Shown: one piece after another, positions 10,549 to 21,254 of the stretch
Numbering within the stretch: the first letter of the stretch is position 1
Layout of the letters: each line of letters starts with the position of its first letter
Assembly (NCBI GenBank): GCA_011037195.1
Contig: JAAEAF010002760.1
Coordinates: 1-64,000 of the forward strand
Source: Triatoma infestans
Taxonomy: Eukaryota; Arthropoda; Insecta; Hemiptera; Reduviidae
Reading direction: 5' to 3'
Length of the DNA: 64,000 nt
Notes under the pieces: generated by a model
The model's database searches: none
The model's input: only the letters and a program-made list of their open reading frames with translations
Told to the model about the DNA's origin: nothing
Program-made: the position numbers and the translations under genes

Positions 10549-10842
10549 AAAATGTAAATGTAAATTAAAATATGATAAATGATCATTTTTATTTTATATT
10601 ACTGCTGTAAGTAAGTAAATACTTATGTCATATTTATATTTATGTTAAGACAACTAAGTTTAAAGGAAGTTTGTCTTATTTTATAATTGTATTAACTGCA
10701 ATACGAGTAAGCCGAGTGACATGTGACATGTCACATGTTTGATATGTTAGGAAAAAATCAATTTATCAATAAAGTGGGTATCGTGGGTTTTTTGGGAACA
10801 AATATAAATCTTGCTATAATGTATAGGGTGTCAAATAAAAGA
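10549..10842. other. No gene seen
   Basis: AT-rich spacer. The near-repeat GTGACATGTGACATGTCACATG at 10717-10738 is a small palindromic duplication. Confidence 0.4.
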
Positions 10843-11245
10843 ACTCGTTCTTTTTTACTTTCTCCTACTCCTAATAAGAGGAAGTATTGTAATCGTGTCC
10901 AATTTTCGATATTGCCTATTCACCAGAAATATCCGTTTTGAGGTCCATGATCCAAAAAAGTGGTTTTTAGCAAATGGTCTGTGTGTGTATGTATGTATGT
11001 GAACAGCATAGCTCAAAAACAGAAAACCCTAGAAAGTTGAAACTGGATATTCCGTTTAGGGATCCCCATGGGATCTGACGATACGTGATCTGTCATAATT
11101 CCTCAACCGGAAGTATCACTTTACTAGTTAGTTTTTTTTTTACTTTTTCTCAAAAATGGCTCCGTCGATTTTCTTTAGACTTGGTATATGAACTACACAT
11201 GCAAAGAGCTACAACTTTTATTTGAAACATTTCTCTGGGAAAATG
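10843..11245 (-). repeat. Family A repeat, 3' part, inverted
   Basis: Reverse-oriented family A 3' end (TACTTTCTCCTACTCCTAAT at 10857, then GGAAGTATTGTAATCGTG) running to TTATTTGAAACATTTCTCTG. It is cut at about 11246 by a SINE fragment. Confidence 0.8.
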
Positions 11246-11246
11246 T

Positions 11247-11328
11247 ATGTGCCGGGTTCGGAGTCCAGCTGTGCTGCCCTTAGATTTTTTCTTCCTAAGA
11301 GCTCACTGTGCGGTGAACAATATTGTTT
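11247..11328 (+). mobile_element. tRNA-derived SINE fragment
   Basis: Contains GTGCCGGGTTCGGAGTCCAG, a damaged B box, followed by the SINE body (TGCCCTTAGATTTTTTCTTC). The 5' A-box half is missing. It is the same family as 15576-15830. Confidence 0.65.
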
Positions 11329-12250
11329 AATTCACCGAAACCAAAACCAATATTCTTATTATAATTATCGTGATAATAACAGCAATAGGTTTAATAATAA
11401 ATTTTAAGTCTAATCCTGATGTCTATTATCAATCAACATATGAAAAATTTGCAACCTTCTTCGAATTTATCTTGTAATTATTGCAAACAGTTAGGTCATA
11501 AAATAGCAAATTGTTTACGAGATAAAAGTTAATAAAGACAGGCTAGAAACTAAACCCCAGAGTGTTCTAATCTCTAAAGAGACTAATAAAGTAGATCTAA
11601 AATCTGACCAAGTTATGACTGGTTACAAAAAGCCGTTTATGTCAGTAAATCAAATTTCAAAAAATCCACAAATGATAGACAGCGTTTCAGTTAATATTTT
11701 ACGCGAGACAGGCACTAGCCAGTCATATTTTGAAAAGTTTACTTCTGCTGTTAGATAATTCATACACAGGCGAAAACATAGTAATTCAAGGAATAGATTG
11801 CAAATCTCGTCCGTTCCCTTGCATAAAGTATATTTAAATTCGGAGTTGGTCAGAGGGGAAGTTATATTTGGGGTGAAGGAGAATCTTCCTTTCAAAGATA
11901 TACGCTTTGTCTTGCAACATAGGTTATTTCTAGTCCGATTATGTCACATAAAGGGAAAGACAGTACTGGCAATGACGACTATTCTTCTTGTGCTGCTACG
12001 CACTCTCAGAACAGGCAATTGGTGAATCAAGATAATTCATCCTCATTAAGAATTAGATCTTTCAGGCACTATTATGGGGAAAAAGATTTACAGAATTCTC
12101 GGACAAACAGGAAGAAACAGCCACATCATTTTCCTTATTAGGAAGTGATAATAAAGAGTTTAAATAAATCTGAGTTTATTCGGGAATTAGTTGATGACTC
12201 ACAAAATTAAACCTATCATCATTCGTCCGTAACAGAACTCATACCTTATC
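11329..12250 (+). pseudogene. Gypsy-type gag end and protease remnant
   Basis: A zinc knuckle of CX2CX4HX4C form (CNYCKQLGHKIANC, about 11479-11520) is followed by a retropepsin-like segment. ILRETGTSQS (about 11694-11723) stands where D-T/S-G is expected, and the aspartate is replaced by glutamate. The segment IQGIDCKSRPFPLHKVYL (about 11784-11835) and LVRGEVIFGV fit gypsy proteases. Frames shift between these parts. A polyasparagine-type stretch (about 11340-11400) resembles the end of the Gag at 30252-31587. It is dead, and a Harbinger element follows. Confidence 0.7.
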
Positions 12251-12286
12251 ATTGCGCATGCTCCCAATAACAACGAAACAGCCTAA

Positions 12287-13150
12287 GGGTATGTCCACAC
12301 TGGTGCAACTTTTCTTTCAACAGAGGTATGCGTCATAGCGCACGGTTTGATGAACGAGAGGCATGCGTTATTGCATGCCTCATGGATGTTGAATGGGCCT
12401 TTGTTTTCATGACGCAACCAACAGCGCACGTGAATCCAACTACTTGAATTTTCGTTCAACATTATGCGTCTTCTTAATCTCGCTACATGCTGTGTTTACA
12501 CTTATATAGGTTATATTTATATAATTCATTCAAATATTATTTAATTAGTTGTAATTATTATTTTAATAATAATTTTATTATTAACTGATAGTATTAAACT
12601 ATTATTATTAATTAATAATATCTCGACATGACTTCCGGTAGCATTGCAGATATGCTTTGCTTCGATACTGTACATAAATATGCCAAAGACGTTAGTGAAT
12701 CCAGGTAGCGAGAAACCTTAACGTAATCAGTAGCCTCATTTCACGTGGAATAGCATCTCGAAAACGAGTGTTCTTCTTTGAAATGATTGGCTTTTTCATT
12801 CTTAACAAGTTGTAAAAGTTGTCCTTCGACATACGTGTAAAATTCCGAAATACGCCTAAGTCAAGCTGAAGTTCTGTGACTAGTCCAATATTGCGTTTTC
12901 TATAAAGCTGCTTTGTCCACAAAGCTCACTGCTTTTTTCTATTTCGTGCACTTTTCAAAAACAGATAACCTCAACAAATAGCTGATGCCGCTTCTGAATC
13001 CATTAATAAAATACACACTGAACAGATGATTAAGTGTGGACAACGAATTGAATGCCTCAAGAGGCATGCGCGACGCATGTTGAAATGGAAAGAAGAAGCG
13101 CAAGTTGAAAGGGAAGATGAAGAGGAAAGCGCACAAGTGTGAACATACCC
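12287..13150. mobile_element. PIF/Harbinger-type element, internally deleted
   Basis: Termini GGGTATGTCCACACTGGTGC (12287-12306) and, complemented, GGGTATGTTCACACTTGTGC (13131-13150) are inverted repeats. TAA occurs on both outer sides (12284-12286 and 13151-13153), the 3-bp target duplication typical of PIF/Harbinger. At 864 bp it is shorter than autonomous members, and it holds only a transposase N-terminal piece. GC-rich subterminal regions contain several GCATGCG-type motifs. Confidence 0.9.
12692..12922 (-). pseudogene. Harbinger transposase N-terminal piece
   Basis: The 76-residue frame has FTRMSKDNFYNLLRM, then AIPREMRLLITLRFLATW. This is the conserved region before the catalytic DDE domain of Harbinger nucleases. 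Catalytic residues are absent, so the piece cannot work alone. It lies inside the TIR-bounded element 12287-13150. Confidence 0.75.
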
Positions 13151-13153
13151 TAA

Positions 13154-14258
13154 AAGTTTGATAGAATTGAACTAGTTAAAAACAACTGAATAATGCTGTG
13201 AAAAATCATTTTTTTCAATATTTTCAGGATGTAAGTCGGAATAAAGGAAATGATTTGCAAATTTAAACTCTTAAAAAAAACAGTTAAACTCTTTAATTCA
13301 TCACCAACCAACTCGTCTAGTCATGAGTTAGCCATAAATCGTATTCATCTACACCAATCATTACCAGTTTAATTAGAAGATTGCAATTATCAATATTATT
13401 TAATCAGAGACAGATATGGTAATTTCATAATTTTGTATACTTTCTGGTTGACAGACAGACTATCAGATTTAAGAATTTCGGACAGTTTCACTTTTTCAAC
13501 TGAAAATAAAAAAGAAATCAACGTACAGAAGACAATCAACAAGTAAAAATACCAAGTATAGGTTATGAAACACTGTTATAAACACAGTGTATAAAGAAAA
13601 CTCATTGCAAAATCAAAAGTATTTCACAAAATTTTTTTAACTGTTCTTTCTTAATTATTAGAGGAATATTCTAGAAATTAATATTTCAAGAATCTGAGCT
13701 CTTATGATTTCATTTTTGTGGAATATTAGATTAAAAGCAGAAGGATTAGTGCGTCCAAAGATTATTATAAAAACCATTGGACTCTTGAAACAGTTACGCG
13801 GTTTTAATAAGCATTCACTTATGAAAAAGTTGAATTAATATTACCACTTATAAACACTGTTGACTTAGAAACTTTATAAACCTTACCAACAAAGAAATAG
13901 ATTCTTAAAGCCACTAAAAAGTTAACGTTAATAAATATATACAAATCCTATCTTGATTAATTAATGAAACTTAGGTTATGAATGTAAATAAGTGAAAAAG
14001 ATTAGTATAATTCTATAAAATCTTTATGAATGGTTTTTTAAGGAATATAAAGAATAAAATTTTACTTAAGTTACTTAATTTATTTAATTCTAAACAAGTT
14101 TCCCTAGAATTAAATCAAGTTTTTTTCTTTTTCCAGAACTTTTAGAGAGACGGTCCAACATAATTATATTCCTTTTAAAATAACTTTTATTCCTTAAGAA
14201 AAATTCCCTTTAATTTGTTTTATTTACTTTTTTCTTCTTTTTTTTTTTTTTTTTTCAG
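13154..14258. other. No clear gene; AT-rich, intron-like end
   Basis: The first part (13230-13560) has short frames (CNYQYYLIRDRYGNF at about 13382) that could continue the gypsy remnant, but I cannot place them. The last part (14221-14256) is a long polypyrimidine tract leading to the AG of the exon at 14259. Confidence 0.35.
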
Positions 14259-14408
14259 TGGACGTGCAAAATGTTAATCCTAAATTGTTCAAGAAATCTG
14301 AAAAGAATATTAAGTGGAACATTAAACCAAGATGCTACAAAATATATCTTACCTCGACTGTATAATCGCAATATATATTACCAGCTGTCCACAAATTCAC
14401 CACAACAA
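14259..14408 (+). CDS. Probable first coding exon with a mitochondrial presequence
   Basis: A polypyrimidine tract (14221-14256) and AG (14257-14258) are followed by TGGACGTGCAAA and an ATG at 14271. The 46 codons end in CAACAA directly before GTAAGT (14409-14414), a consensus donor, in phase 0. The peptide begins MLILNCSRNLKRILSG. It has six Arg/Lys, one Asp and no Glu, with many Leu, Ile, Ser and Asn. That composition is expected of a mitochondrial matrix targeting presequence. The acceptor before the ATG implies a 5' UTR exon upstream. The rest of the protein is in later exons that I could not find, so the gene cannot be named. The exon does not match any repeat in this window. Confidence 0.55.
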
Positions 14409-14414
14409 GTAAGT

Positions 14415-15369
14415 ACTTAACACTTTAATTTGTAACTATTAACAATATAAACAATTTACAATATTTGTTACCTTCCACTCTAAATAAAAAAAAATTATGC
14501 CCAAGCACTGATATAATAGAAAATTGTTGGTTTAATAACAGAATAGAATAAAAGTTTTATTATTGAAAAACATTTCAGTTTGTACAATATTAGTTAAAAT
14601 TGCACAAAATGTTCTAAACAAATGGATAATATTTAGTGGAATTGATCTTCGATAGAAAACCCTGTTATTAATGATTGACTGCCAATAAAATATCGATTAC
14701 TTGAAATAAAATAATAATTTGAGTAACTATCGATTAATTTAAATCATTTCAATGTCATTGTAAAGAAGACGAAAAAAAAAAGAATGTAATCATTTTATTT
14801 ATTTCTTTACAATTTGAAACATATCGGAAATCTATCAAAAATTAATCTATCTCGCCTAAATTTATTAGACGAAGTGAGTGGGGCAGTGGGTGTTTTACCT
14901 TTAAAAAAATGAAAATATTGGAAAAAAAATAGATAATTTTTCTTTTGTGTGTAAAATATTTCAATTGTCTGTAAGAAGAAATATTGCTAACTTGTCAAAA
15001 ATTTTGAAAGAAATTGCCGGGAAATCCATATTTTGAGATTCGCTGTTACCGAAAATGGGGTTATGAGAAAAGAAAAATCCTTCAGTAAAATGCTACATCC
15101 GGTTGAGATTTTTGACAAAACTTTGCTTCCAGGATCCCTTGTGTACCCTTACCTGAATACTTTTTATCAGTGCAGTAAGCATTTCATAAAATTCAGAAAC
15201 CTATTATTGTATAGGTTAACTTTGCACTACCGGATTTGATGTTCTTAAAATTTTGAATTCTATCAATGCTTCTTCTTAATATTTATTTGTATTATATTAA
15301 TATTATATTTTATTTTTGTTCATAACCTTTTTTTTAGAACTAATTTATATTAATTTTATATTTATATTA
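14415..15369. other. Probable intron, AT-rich, with family A remnant
   Basis: No gene. Positions 15000-15230 hold a worn family A unit (GAAAGAAATTGCCGGGAAA, CTACATCCGGTTGAG, AGGATCCCTTGTG). Confidence 0.4.
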
Positions 15370-15575
15370 ATGTTCGTGGAAGGACCGCAAAGGGTATCTG
15401 TTGCCGGCAGTTACTTGGAGAGTAGCGACTCCACGGGTTACCACAGCTTAGTACTCCATGCACTTCATCAGAACAGTACACAATACACTTAAACTACATA
15501 CACTCTACACTTTACAGACAAGGACAAACACAGTACACAAACTAGGGTCCCTAGTTACTTGGTGAAAGCCCAGGG
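15370..15575. repeat. Unassigned repeat-like segment
   Basis: GC content rises above the flanks (CCGCAAAGGGTATCTGTTGC at 15385). A short palindrome AACTAGGGTCCCTAGTT lies at 15539-15555. It adjoins the SINE and could be part of another element. Confidence 0.35.
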
Positions 15576-15830
15576 AGGAAGGGATTAGCTCAGTGGTAGC
15601 GCGCTGGACTAGCAACGCGGAGGTCCTGGGTTCGAATCCAGCATGCTACCCTTAGATTTTTTCTTCCTAGAAGCCTCTACAACTCACTGTCCGATGATGG
15701 GCAGTGTTGTCTCTAGCTAGAGAACGCTGCTTTTGAGGCCGGCTGTGCATTGCAGAATGCTCTGGGGAGCACAATAGATCTTTCAGGTTGCAATGCGATA
15801 ATCCCCTACAACAATCTACTAATGTTCGGG
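15576..15830 (+). mobile_element. tRNA-derived SINE, best copy
   Basis: A tRNA-like head with A box TAGCTCAGTGG (15586-15596) and B box GGTTCGAATCC (15629-15639) fits an internal RNA polymerase III promoter. The anticodon loop reads CTAGCAA (AGC, Ala-like), but its stem does not pair, so it is not a working tRNA. The body follows: CCCTTAGATTTTTTCTTCC, then CTCACTGTCCGATGATGG and GAGGCCGGCTGTGCATTGC. The same family occurs at 11247-11328, 19205-19392, about 46000-46085 and 49990-50215. Confidence 0.85.
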
Positions 15831-16139
15831 AAAAAAATATTTAAATCTGTATAGTATTATGTATTTCCAAGTTGCGCTTCTTGTTTCATTGTTCTCCATC
15901 TTCTTCTAGTTACTATTTATGTAAAGTACATAGCATATGAAAGACTGTGTAAATTATTCGAAACAAAATGCTTTCTGGGTGAACCAAATTTGTAGTTAAT
16001 ACGTGAGGAGTTTTTGTTTCACTAAAGTGAGGGCCCCTCCAAAATATATTTTTTTATTCATAAAGTAAGAGAAAGTATTCCGATCATGTCAAATTGTTGA
16101 TAACTAGTTGTAGCATGGGACCCAACAATCAATATCCAA
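15831..16139. repeat. Spacer with inverted family A end
   Basis: Mostly unremarkable. Positions 16064-16108 (AAGTAAGAGAAAGTATTCCG) recall the inverted family A terminus. Confidence 0.4.
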
Positions 16140-16400
16140 CTTTAACCCACTACACTTAACCCTATAAATCTAAGATCCCGAAAACAGTAAAGTTAATGCT
16201 TCCTTTTACGTCTCCAAGCACACAATCCACTACGACCTAAAACATTCCATTCATCTCAGAGCTGGCCCAATCTCGTTATAGAAAATTCCATTCAAAATTA
16301 AATTATTACCATAATCCTCTGATCCACAACATGTCCTCCAAAAGAATCCCCACATAACTTTTGCTCGCTGTACATTGTATACAGTTAAAAAAAAAAAAAA
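16140..16400 (+). pseudogene. Jockey-like LINE, 3' coding fragment
   Basis: Broken frames include FYVSKHTIHYDLK (about 16205-16243) and a following KIPFK block. They match the C-terminal region of the Jockey-like element at 50440-51590 (FYVSNHTIHSDLK). An A-run at 16385-16400 may be its tail. Stops and shifts make it dead. Confidence 0.65.
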
Positions 16401-16845
16401 AGATTAAAAGCCATCTAAATTCCTTATACTAAAATAAATTCTTCTAGATTATTTCTTCCTACAAAATTTATCTAACATCGCGACTTAGACTTTCTAACCC
16501 ACACTCAAGCAAAATATCCCCAAACTATTAAAAAAATATCTGATACAAACATTCACTCTTCGAGGACTGCAAACTTACTACACCTAAAGAAATCAAACGC
16601 TGTAATCCGCTCCAGGAGAAATAAGACTTCTCCATGCTCAAATAGAATTTCTAACATACTACTAAAATAAAAAAAATGTAAAGACATATTTCACCTTACT
16701 AATCTCTTCAATAAAATGCTTTCTCGGTGCTATTACCCCGAGGTCTGGTAAACGTCAAAAATCAACCACATTCGCAAATACGGCAAACCTCCCACTACCT
16801 CTTCTAGTTATTGACCTTAAACCTTACACTTAGTTACAATTGAAA
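16401..16845 (+). pseudogene. Possible Jockey-like ORF1 fragment
   Basis: Near 16770-16820 a frame gives LPLPLLVIDLKPY, resembling the stretch just before the zinc knuckles in Jockey ORF1 proteins. The remainder is too worn to read. The assignment is weak. Confidence 0.35.
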
Positions 16846-16854
16846 CTATTTCAA

Positions 16855-17193
16855 TATAATAGGTTTGAGAAGAAGTGAATTTGGGTGAGATAGATAAATA
16901 AACTAGAAGTAAAGCTGAACACTGTATAATAGAAAAATAATAGCACAAACTGCCTGGACTTTACCACTAAAATATATAAAATGGAAGTGAGAGGTAAAGA
17001 GAAAGGTTGATGACGCGTTGGGTCTGCTGTATGAGCGCTGCTGCAAGACCGTCGGTAGACTGCCTCCGTATGGCTGACACAGATGTATTTAAACAGTTGC
17101 TCTCACACTAGTCTGGCCTAAACTAGAGAGTGATCCTGTCTCTCTCTCTCTCTCTCTCTCTGCTTTGGATCCCTCTCTTCGGATCCTATTACA
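16855..17193 (-). mobile_element. LTR-like family B, solo copy
   Basis: Read on the minus strand it begins TGTAATAGGATCC and ends CCTATTATA, a TG...CA-type end with short inverted termini. Inside are a GA/CT simple repeat (17140-17162), a TTTAAATAC TATA-like site and TTTTATATATTTTAGTG. Copies at 22423-22716 and 57945-58335 share the order. There is no coding capacity and no internal domain nearby, so a solo LTR is likely. Confidence 0.55.
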
Positions 17194-18104
17194 TCCAACA
17201 TGAGCAACAGCTTAGTGCCAACAAAAATCTTTAATATTTTGTAAAATATTACTTTTTAATAATTAGATTCTTCTTGAAAATTATTGTTACTATTATTATT
17301 TTTTAAGTTTTAACAACAATATAATAGTGTTTATGCTGGAGAATCATATCTAAATAATATCTGAGTTTGTTTTCATACACTTTGGACCAAAGATTGATGA
17401 CTTTGTAATAAATGTAAAAAATAGTTTTCTCTTTTTTTTTGGAGATAAAGCTATTGTTAGTGAAGGATTTACTGAAGCTGTACTATTCAGAAGAATATAG
17501 AAAACATCCTTACAAATCCCTGAGTCGGTGTTATCAACTTCTAAAGAAAAGGTTACTAGGTATATCAGCAAAAATTTTATTTTATCACTTCAACTAATTT
17601 CAACTTCTTTTTGGGGCTTTCCTAAATAAATAAATACAAAATATTTTACTATTTTTTGGAGGTTGATTATATAGAATAAAAAAATTGGTATAAAATAACA
17701 AATCATCTTTAAATTTTGTTGATTTAACTTAACATAAATATAAATGGATGGAGGGACAAGTGCCTACTTACCAACCGAGGCAGGCAGGTATAGAATGAAT
17801 ACAATGTAGAGAGCGCCAGTAATGAACAAACATATTTTAATTTTAATGTCTGAGATTCCTCAGAACAACTAAAACACAATTTTTTTCCGGAAAATGTAAC
17901 AAATAAAAGTGATAGGTTTATAACTATGCAGTCCCAGTATTCGAAGTTTAAAAGAAAACGTTATAGTCGTTATCGAGAAAGCTCCACATGTTTCTTTAAA
18001 TATTTAAACCGCTTGTAACAACGCTTTAGCTTTTAATATCTCTTATTTTAAGTGAAATCTATTAATTAGGCGATTTATATAAATTGATTTCACTCTGAGC
18101 ACTG
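17194..18104. other. No gene seen
   Basis: AT-rich. A family A remnant lies at 17885-17990 (TTTTTTCCGGAAAATG, GTCGTTATCGAGAAAGC). Confidence 0.4.
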
Positions 18105-18205
18105 TTGTGTTATCTCACTTTTATCAAATGTGATCGCTCGCTCGTAACCGATCGATGACCACAAAATGAAGTAGGCTACAACGGAAAACATATCTGATGT
18201 AGATT
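18105..18205 (+). repeat. Family C foldback remnant, ribozyme core lost
   Basis: Keeps GTGTTATCTCAC, then GATCGATGACCACAAAATGA, CAACGGAAAACATATCTGATG. The core region is replaced by TGTGATCGCTCGCTCG, so CTGANGA and GAAA are gone. Confidence 0.65.
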
Positions 18206-19204
18206 TGGCTCCTTTCGATACATAAAACTTATATATGAATACTGTTATTACATACTATCATAAATATCTGTGTCTGCCATAAAAGAAAAAAACAAATTAG
18301 TTTATTGAACAATTAAACGAAATTAAAAATCTGTGCTTCTTTAAATATTTAAACCACTTATAGCACGCTTAAGCTTAATAGCAATTATTTAATGTAAAAA
18401 CTATTAAATAGGCTATTTCCTTGCACTGGAGGGCAATAAATAAAGCTTGTCTAGAGAACCTGTGGTAATGTCTCCCTTGTTACCTACCACTGGCAGGTGT
18501 AAAAGCCTCTATTCACTATTTAACAATTTACTTGTTGCGGATGTTATAAATCCCTGCAGTTTTATAATTTTTTTTTTTAAATATTACATTTTAACCATGA
18601 TAAAGTGTTATGAACAAATTATAACAATTTTTTTAAGTATTGCTTTTAAACTTTTTCTTAAGTAGATAAGTGACAAAAATATTTTTCTAAAAATTATGAT
18701 GCTCTTAAAAAATTCAAAATTTATTCTATAGTGGATAATTATTTGTTGATTACATATTCTATTATTAGAAAACATAATAATGATGTGCTGCAGCATGAAA
18801 AACCAAGAAAAATTGCATTTAAACCAGACATCTTCTAAGAGAATCTTAACTACAACACTGTAGTAGTGTTCAGCGCAACTAGATAGCACTAATGTTTTAC
18901 TTGTATAAGAAATGCTTTAATACTATTATTTACAAGCGACCTAGGTTGTAAACAACTAGCAATGTGGGCCAAATCATAGCAAATTTGTTGATGAATTGAA
19001 TTTACATAATTGTTAACCTATTCATTGCCAATAAATTGTACATTTGGGCAATTAAATCGATCATTATCTCCCTTTGTACCCTTCGTTTCTAATTTATCTT
19101 TATTGTAATTTTTTCAATCAATTTAATTTTTTTCGTTGCGTTCGTTGTGTTACAAATTATTAACAATGATCACAAAGAAATGATTTAAATTATTTTTGTA
19201 TAAT
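18206..19204. other. No gene seen
   Basis: Very AT-rich. Short frames only, no recognisable motif. Confidence 0.4.
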
Positions 19205-19392
19205 TTATTTATTAAAGCGCGTCAATGGTCATTGTTTGGAGACAACACTGTCCATCACCGGACAGTGAGCAGTAGAGGCTCCTAGGAAGAAAAATTTAAG
19301 GGTAGCACAGCTGGACTCGAACCCGGATTCTCCGCGTGGTAGTCCAGTACCTAAGAACTTAGCTATTTCCCTTTCCTTTAAAATGTTTTGAT
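19205..19392 (-). mobile_element. tRNA-derived SINE
   Basis: Inverted copy of the 15576-15830 family. The complement holds GGGTTCGAGTCCAGCTGTGC (B box) and the TTCTTCCTAGGAGCC body. The A-box half is degraded. Confidence 0.8.
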
Positions 19393-19435
19393 AATTAATA
19401 CAAAATTTGACTATTGCTTCCATATCCTCTTATAT

Positions 19436-20341
19436 ATTACTTTCTCTTACTTCTAGTAAGTGGAAGTATTGTAATCGTGCCAAATTTTCGATATCGAGTT
19501 TCTACCGGAAATATCGGTTTTGAGTTCCCCTGAGTCCAAAAAAGTGGTTTTTAGAAAATGGTGCGTGTGTGTATGTGAACAGCATAGCTCAAATACCAAA
19601 AATCTTAGAAAGTGCAAACTTGATATTCCGTTTAGGTATCACCATGGGATCCGACAGTAGGTCACCTGTCAAAATGTCTCAACCTAAAGTACTAGTTTAC
19701 TGAATAGTATTTTTACTTTCTTGCAATTTTTTCAAAAATGGCTTCGACGACTTTTTTCGATATCCGTTTTGAGTTCCCCTGAGTCCAAAAAAGTGGTTTT
19801 TTAGCAAAGGGACTTTGTGTGTGTGTGTGTATGTGTGTGTCTGTATGTGTGTGTATGTATGTATGTATGTGTATGCGAACAGCATAGCTCAAAAACGAAA
19901 AACCGTATAAAGTTGAAATTTGATATTCCGTTTAGTCATCATCATGGGATGTGACAGTACGTTATCTGTCAAAATTCCTCCACTAGAAGTACCACGTTAC
20001 TAGTTTTTTTTTTTTTTTTTACTATTTTGCGTTTTTATCAAAAATGCCTCCGACAATTTTCTTCAAACTTGGTATATGAACTAAGCATCCAAAGAGCTAC
20101 AACATTTATTTGAAACATTTCTCTGGGAAAAATTCATTTAAGGACAGTTATGGGGGAGGGGTGGGGTTAGATTTTCCTCTAATGTGCTATTTCAGTTTAT
20201 TAGACAATTCTGTCACCTAAATAATGTTAATTAGAATTGAATATGTTGTTAAAATTCTGAGTTTGAAAAAAACATATTTCCGATGAAAACTCGATACCGA
20301 AAATTTGACACGATTACAATACTTCCTCTTACTAGGAGTAA
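19436..20341. repeat. Family A composite, tail-outward on both sides
   Basis: The left end is an inverted family A terminus (ACTTTCTCTTACTTC, GGAAGTATTGTAATCG). The right end (20280-20341) is a direct terminus (AACTCGATACCG, CACGATTACAATACTTCC, TTACTAGGAGTAA). Within it, 19512-19756 is partly duplicated from 19757 on: both start ATCGGTTTTGAG / ATCCGTTTTGAG, followed by TTCCCCTGAGTCCAAAAAAG. A TG/TATG simple repeat occupies 19813-19872. Confidence 0.75.
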
Positions 20342-20469
20342 TCTGGTACTCAGTTTGCACAGCTTTTAAATAACAAATTTTCTTCAAACTTATAATTGCT
20401 ATTAAATGTTTAGTTGTTTTCCATTTTTTATAAATTAGAGAATCTAATCTTAATAAAATGACTTTTTTT

Positions 20470-20895
20470 AAGGAAAGCATAAACCTTCTTTCCCCCACCA
20501 AAATACCCCTCTAAAAGGAATTTTCTCGGCAAAATGTTTCAAACGGAAGTTGTGGTTAGAGCTCTTTAAATTTGTGGTTAATTTTTCAAATTTATAAACA
20601 AACTTTGGAGCCTTTTTCGAAAAAAAATCGCAACAAATAGAAAAATCATTCAATAGTTCTTAGTACTTCTGATTGACCGAATTTGATCGAGACTTTATCT
20701 GGTCTGGCACTTCAAACTAGTTTGAATGTTCTGCGATTTCCGTTTTTGAGTCATGCTAATCCACACAGTTCAATTTCTTAAAACCTTGGGCTTTGGACAT
20801 AGGGTACCTTAAAACGTGTATATCCGGTGAAAAACTCGATAAAAGAAAATTTGAGTTGCAATATTTCCTCTTTCCATTTACAGCATTAAATGAAA
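20470..20895 (+). repeat. Diverged family A copy
   Basis: Order of family A is kept (CCCCCACCAAAATACC, GGAATTTTCTCGGC, TCCGGTGAAAAACTCGAT, TGCAATATTTCCTC), but bases differ widely. Confidence 0.6.
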
Positions 20896-21254
20896 GTAAT
20901 AAATAAAATGAAAATATTCCAATAAGGAATTAGATAATTTAAATTAATAATATAAAATATAAACATAGTGTGACCAGAGTTATATGCTCCACCCACGTTT
21001 TTTTTAAAACGGCGGGAAATTTCGAAAAAATAGAAAACACGTATTTAATCATTTTTAATCTAGTTTATTTTCAGTGATTGATCCATTTTTTTAAACCCCA
21101 ATATCCCGTTATTTAGAAATAACCCCCAATATCCCGTTTTAAATAAAAGTTATGAAGAAACCAGATTGAACAATGAATAAAATCTGGCGAAACAATTTTT
21201 TTTAACGATTAGGTACATCAATGGTCATACAAAAATAGTTGGTAGCAAACAAAA
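20896..21254. other. No gene; short tandem duplication
   Basis: AT-rich. ACCCCAATATCCCGTT occurs twice in tandem at 21095-21145. Confidence 0.4.

Noticed and set aside
15576..15655. A tRNA-Ala gene
   Set aside because: A and B boxes are good, but the anticodon and acceptor stems do not pair, and a shared SINE body follows. Other copies show the same layout.
18105..18205. Active ribozyme in the 18.1 kb remnant
   Set aside because: The core is replaced by unrelated bases, and only the flank is left.
19813..19872. Telomeric or satellite repeat
   Set aside because: It is only a TG/TATG microsatellite within family A.
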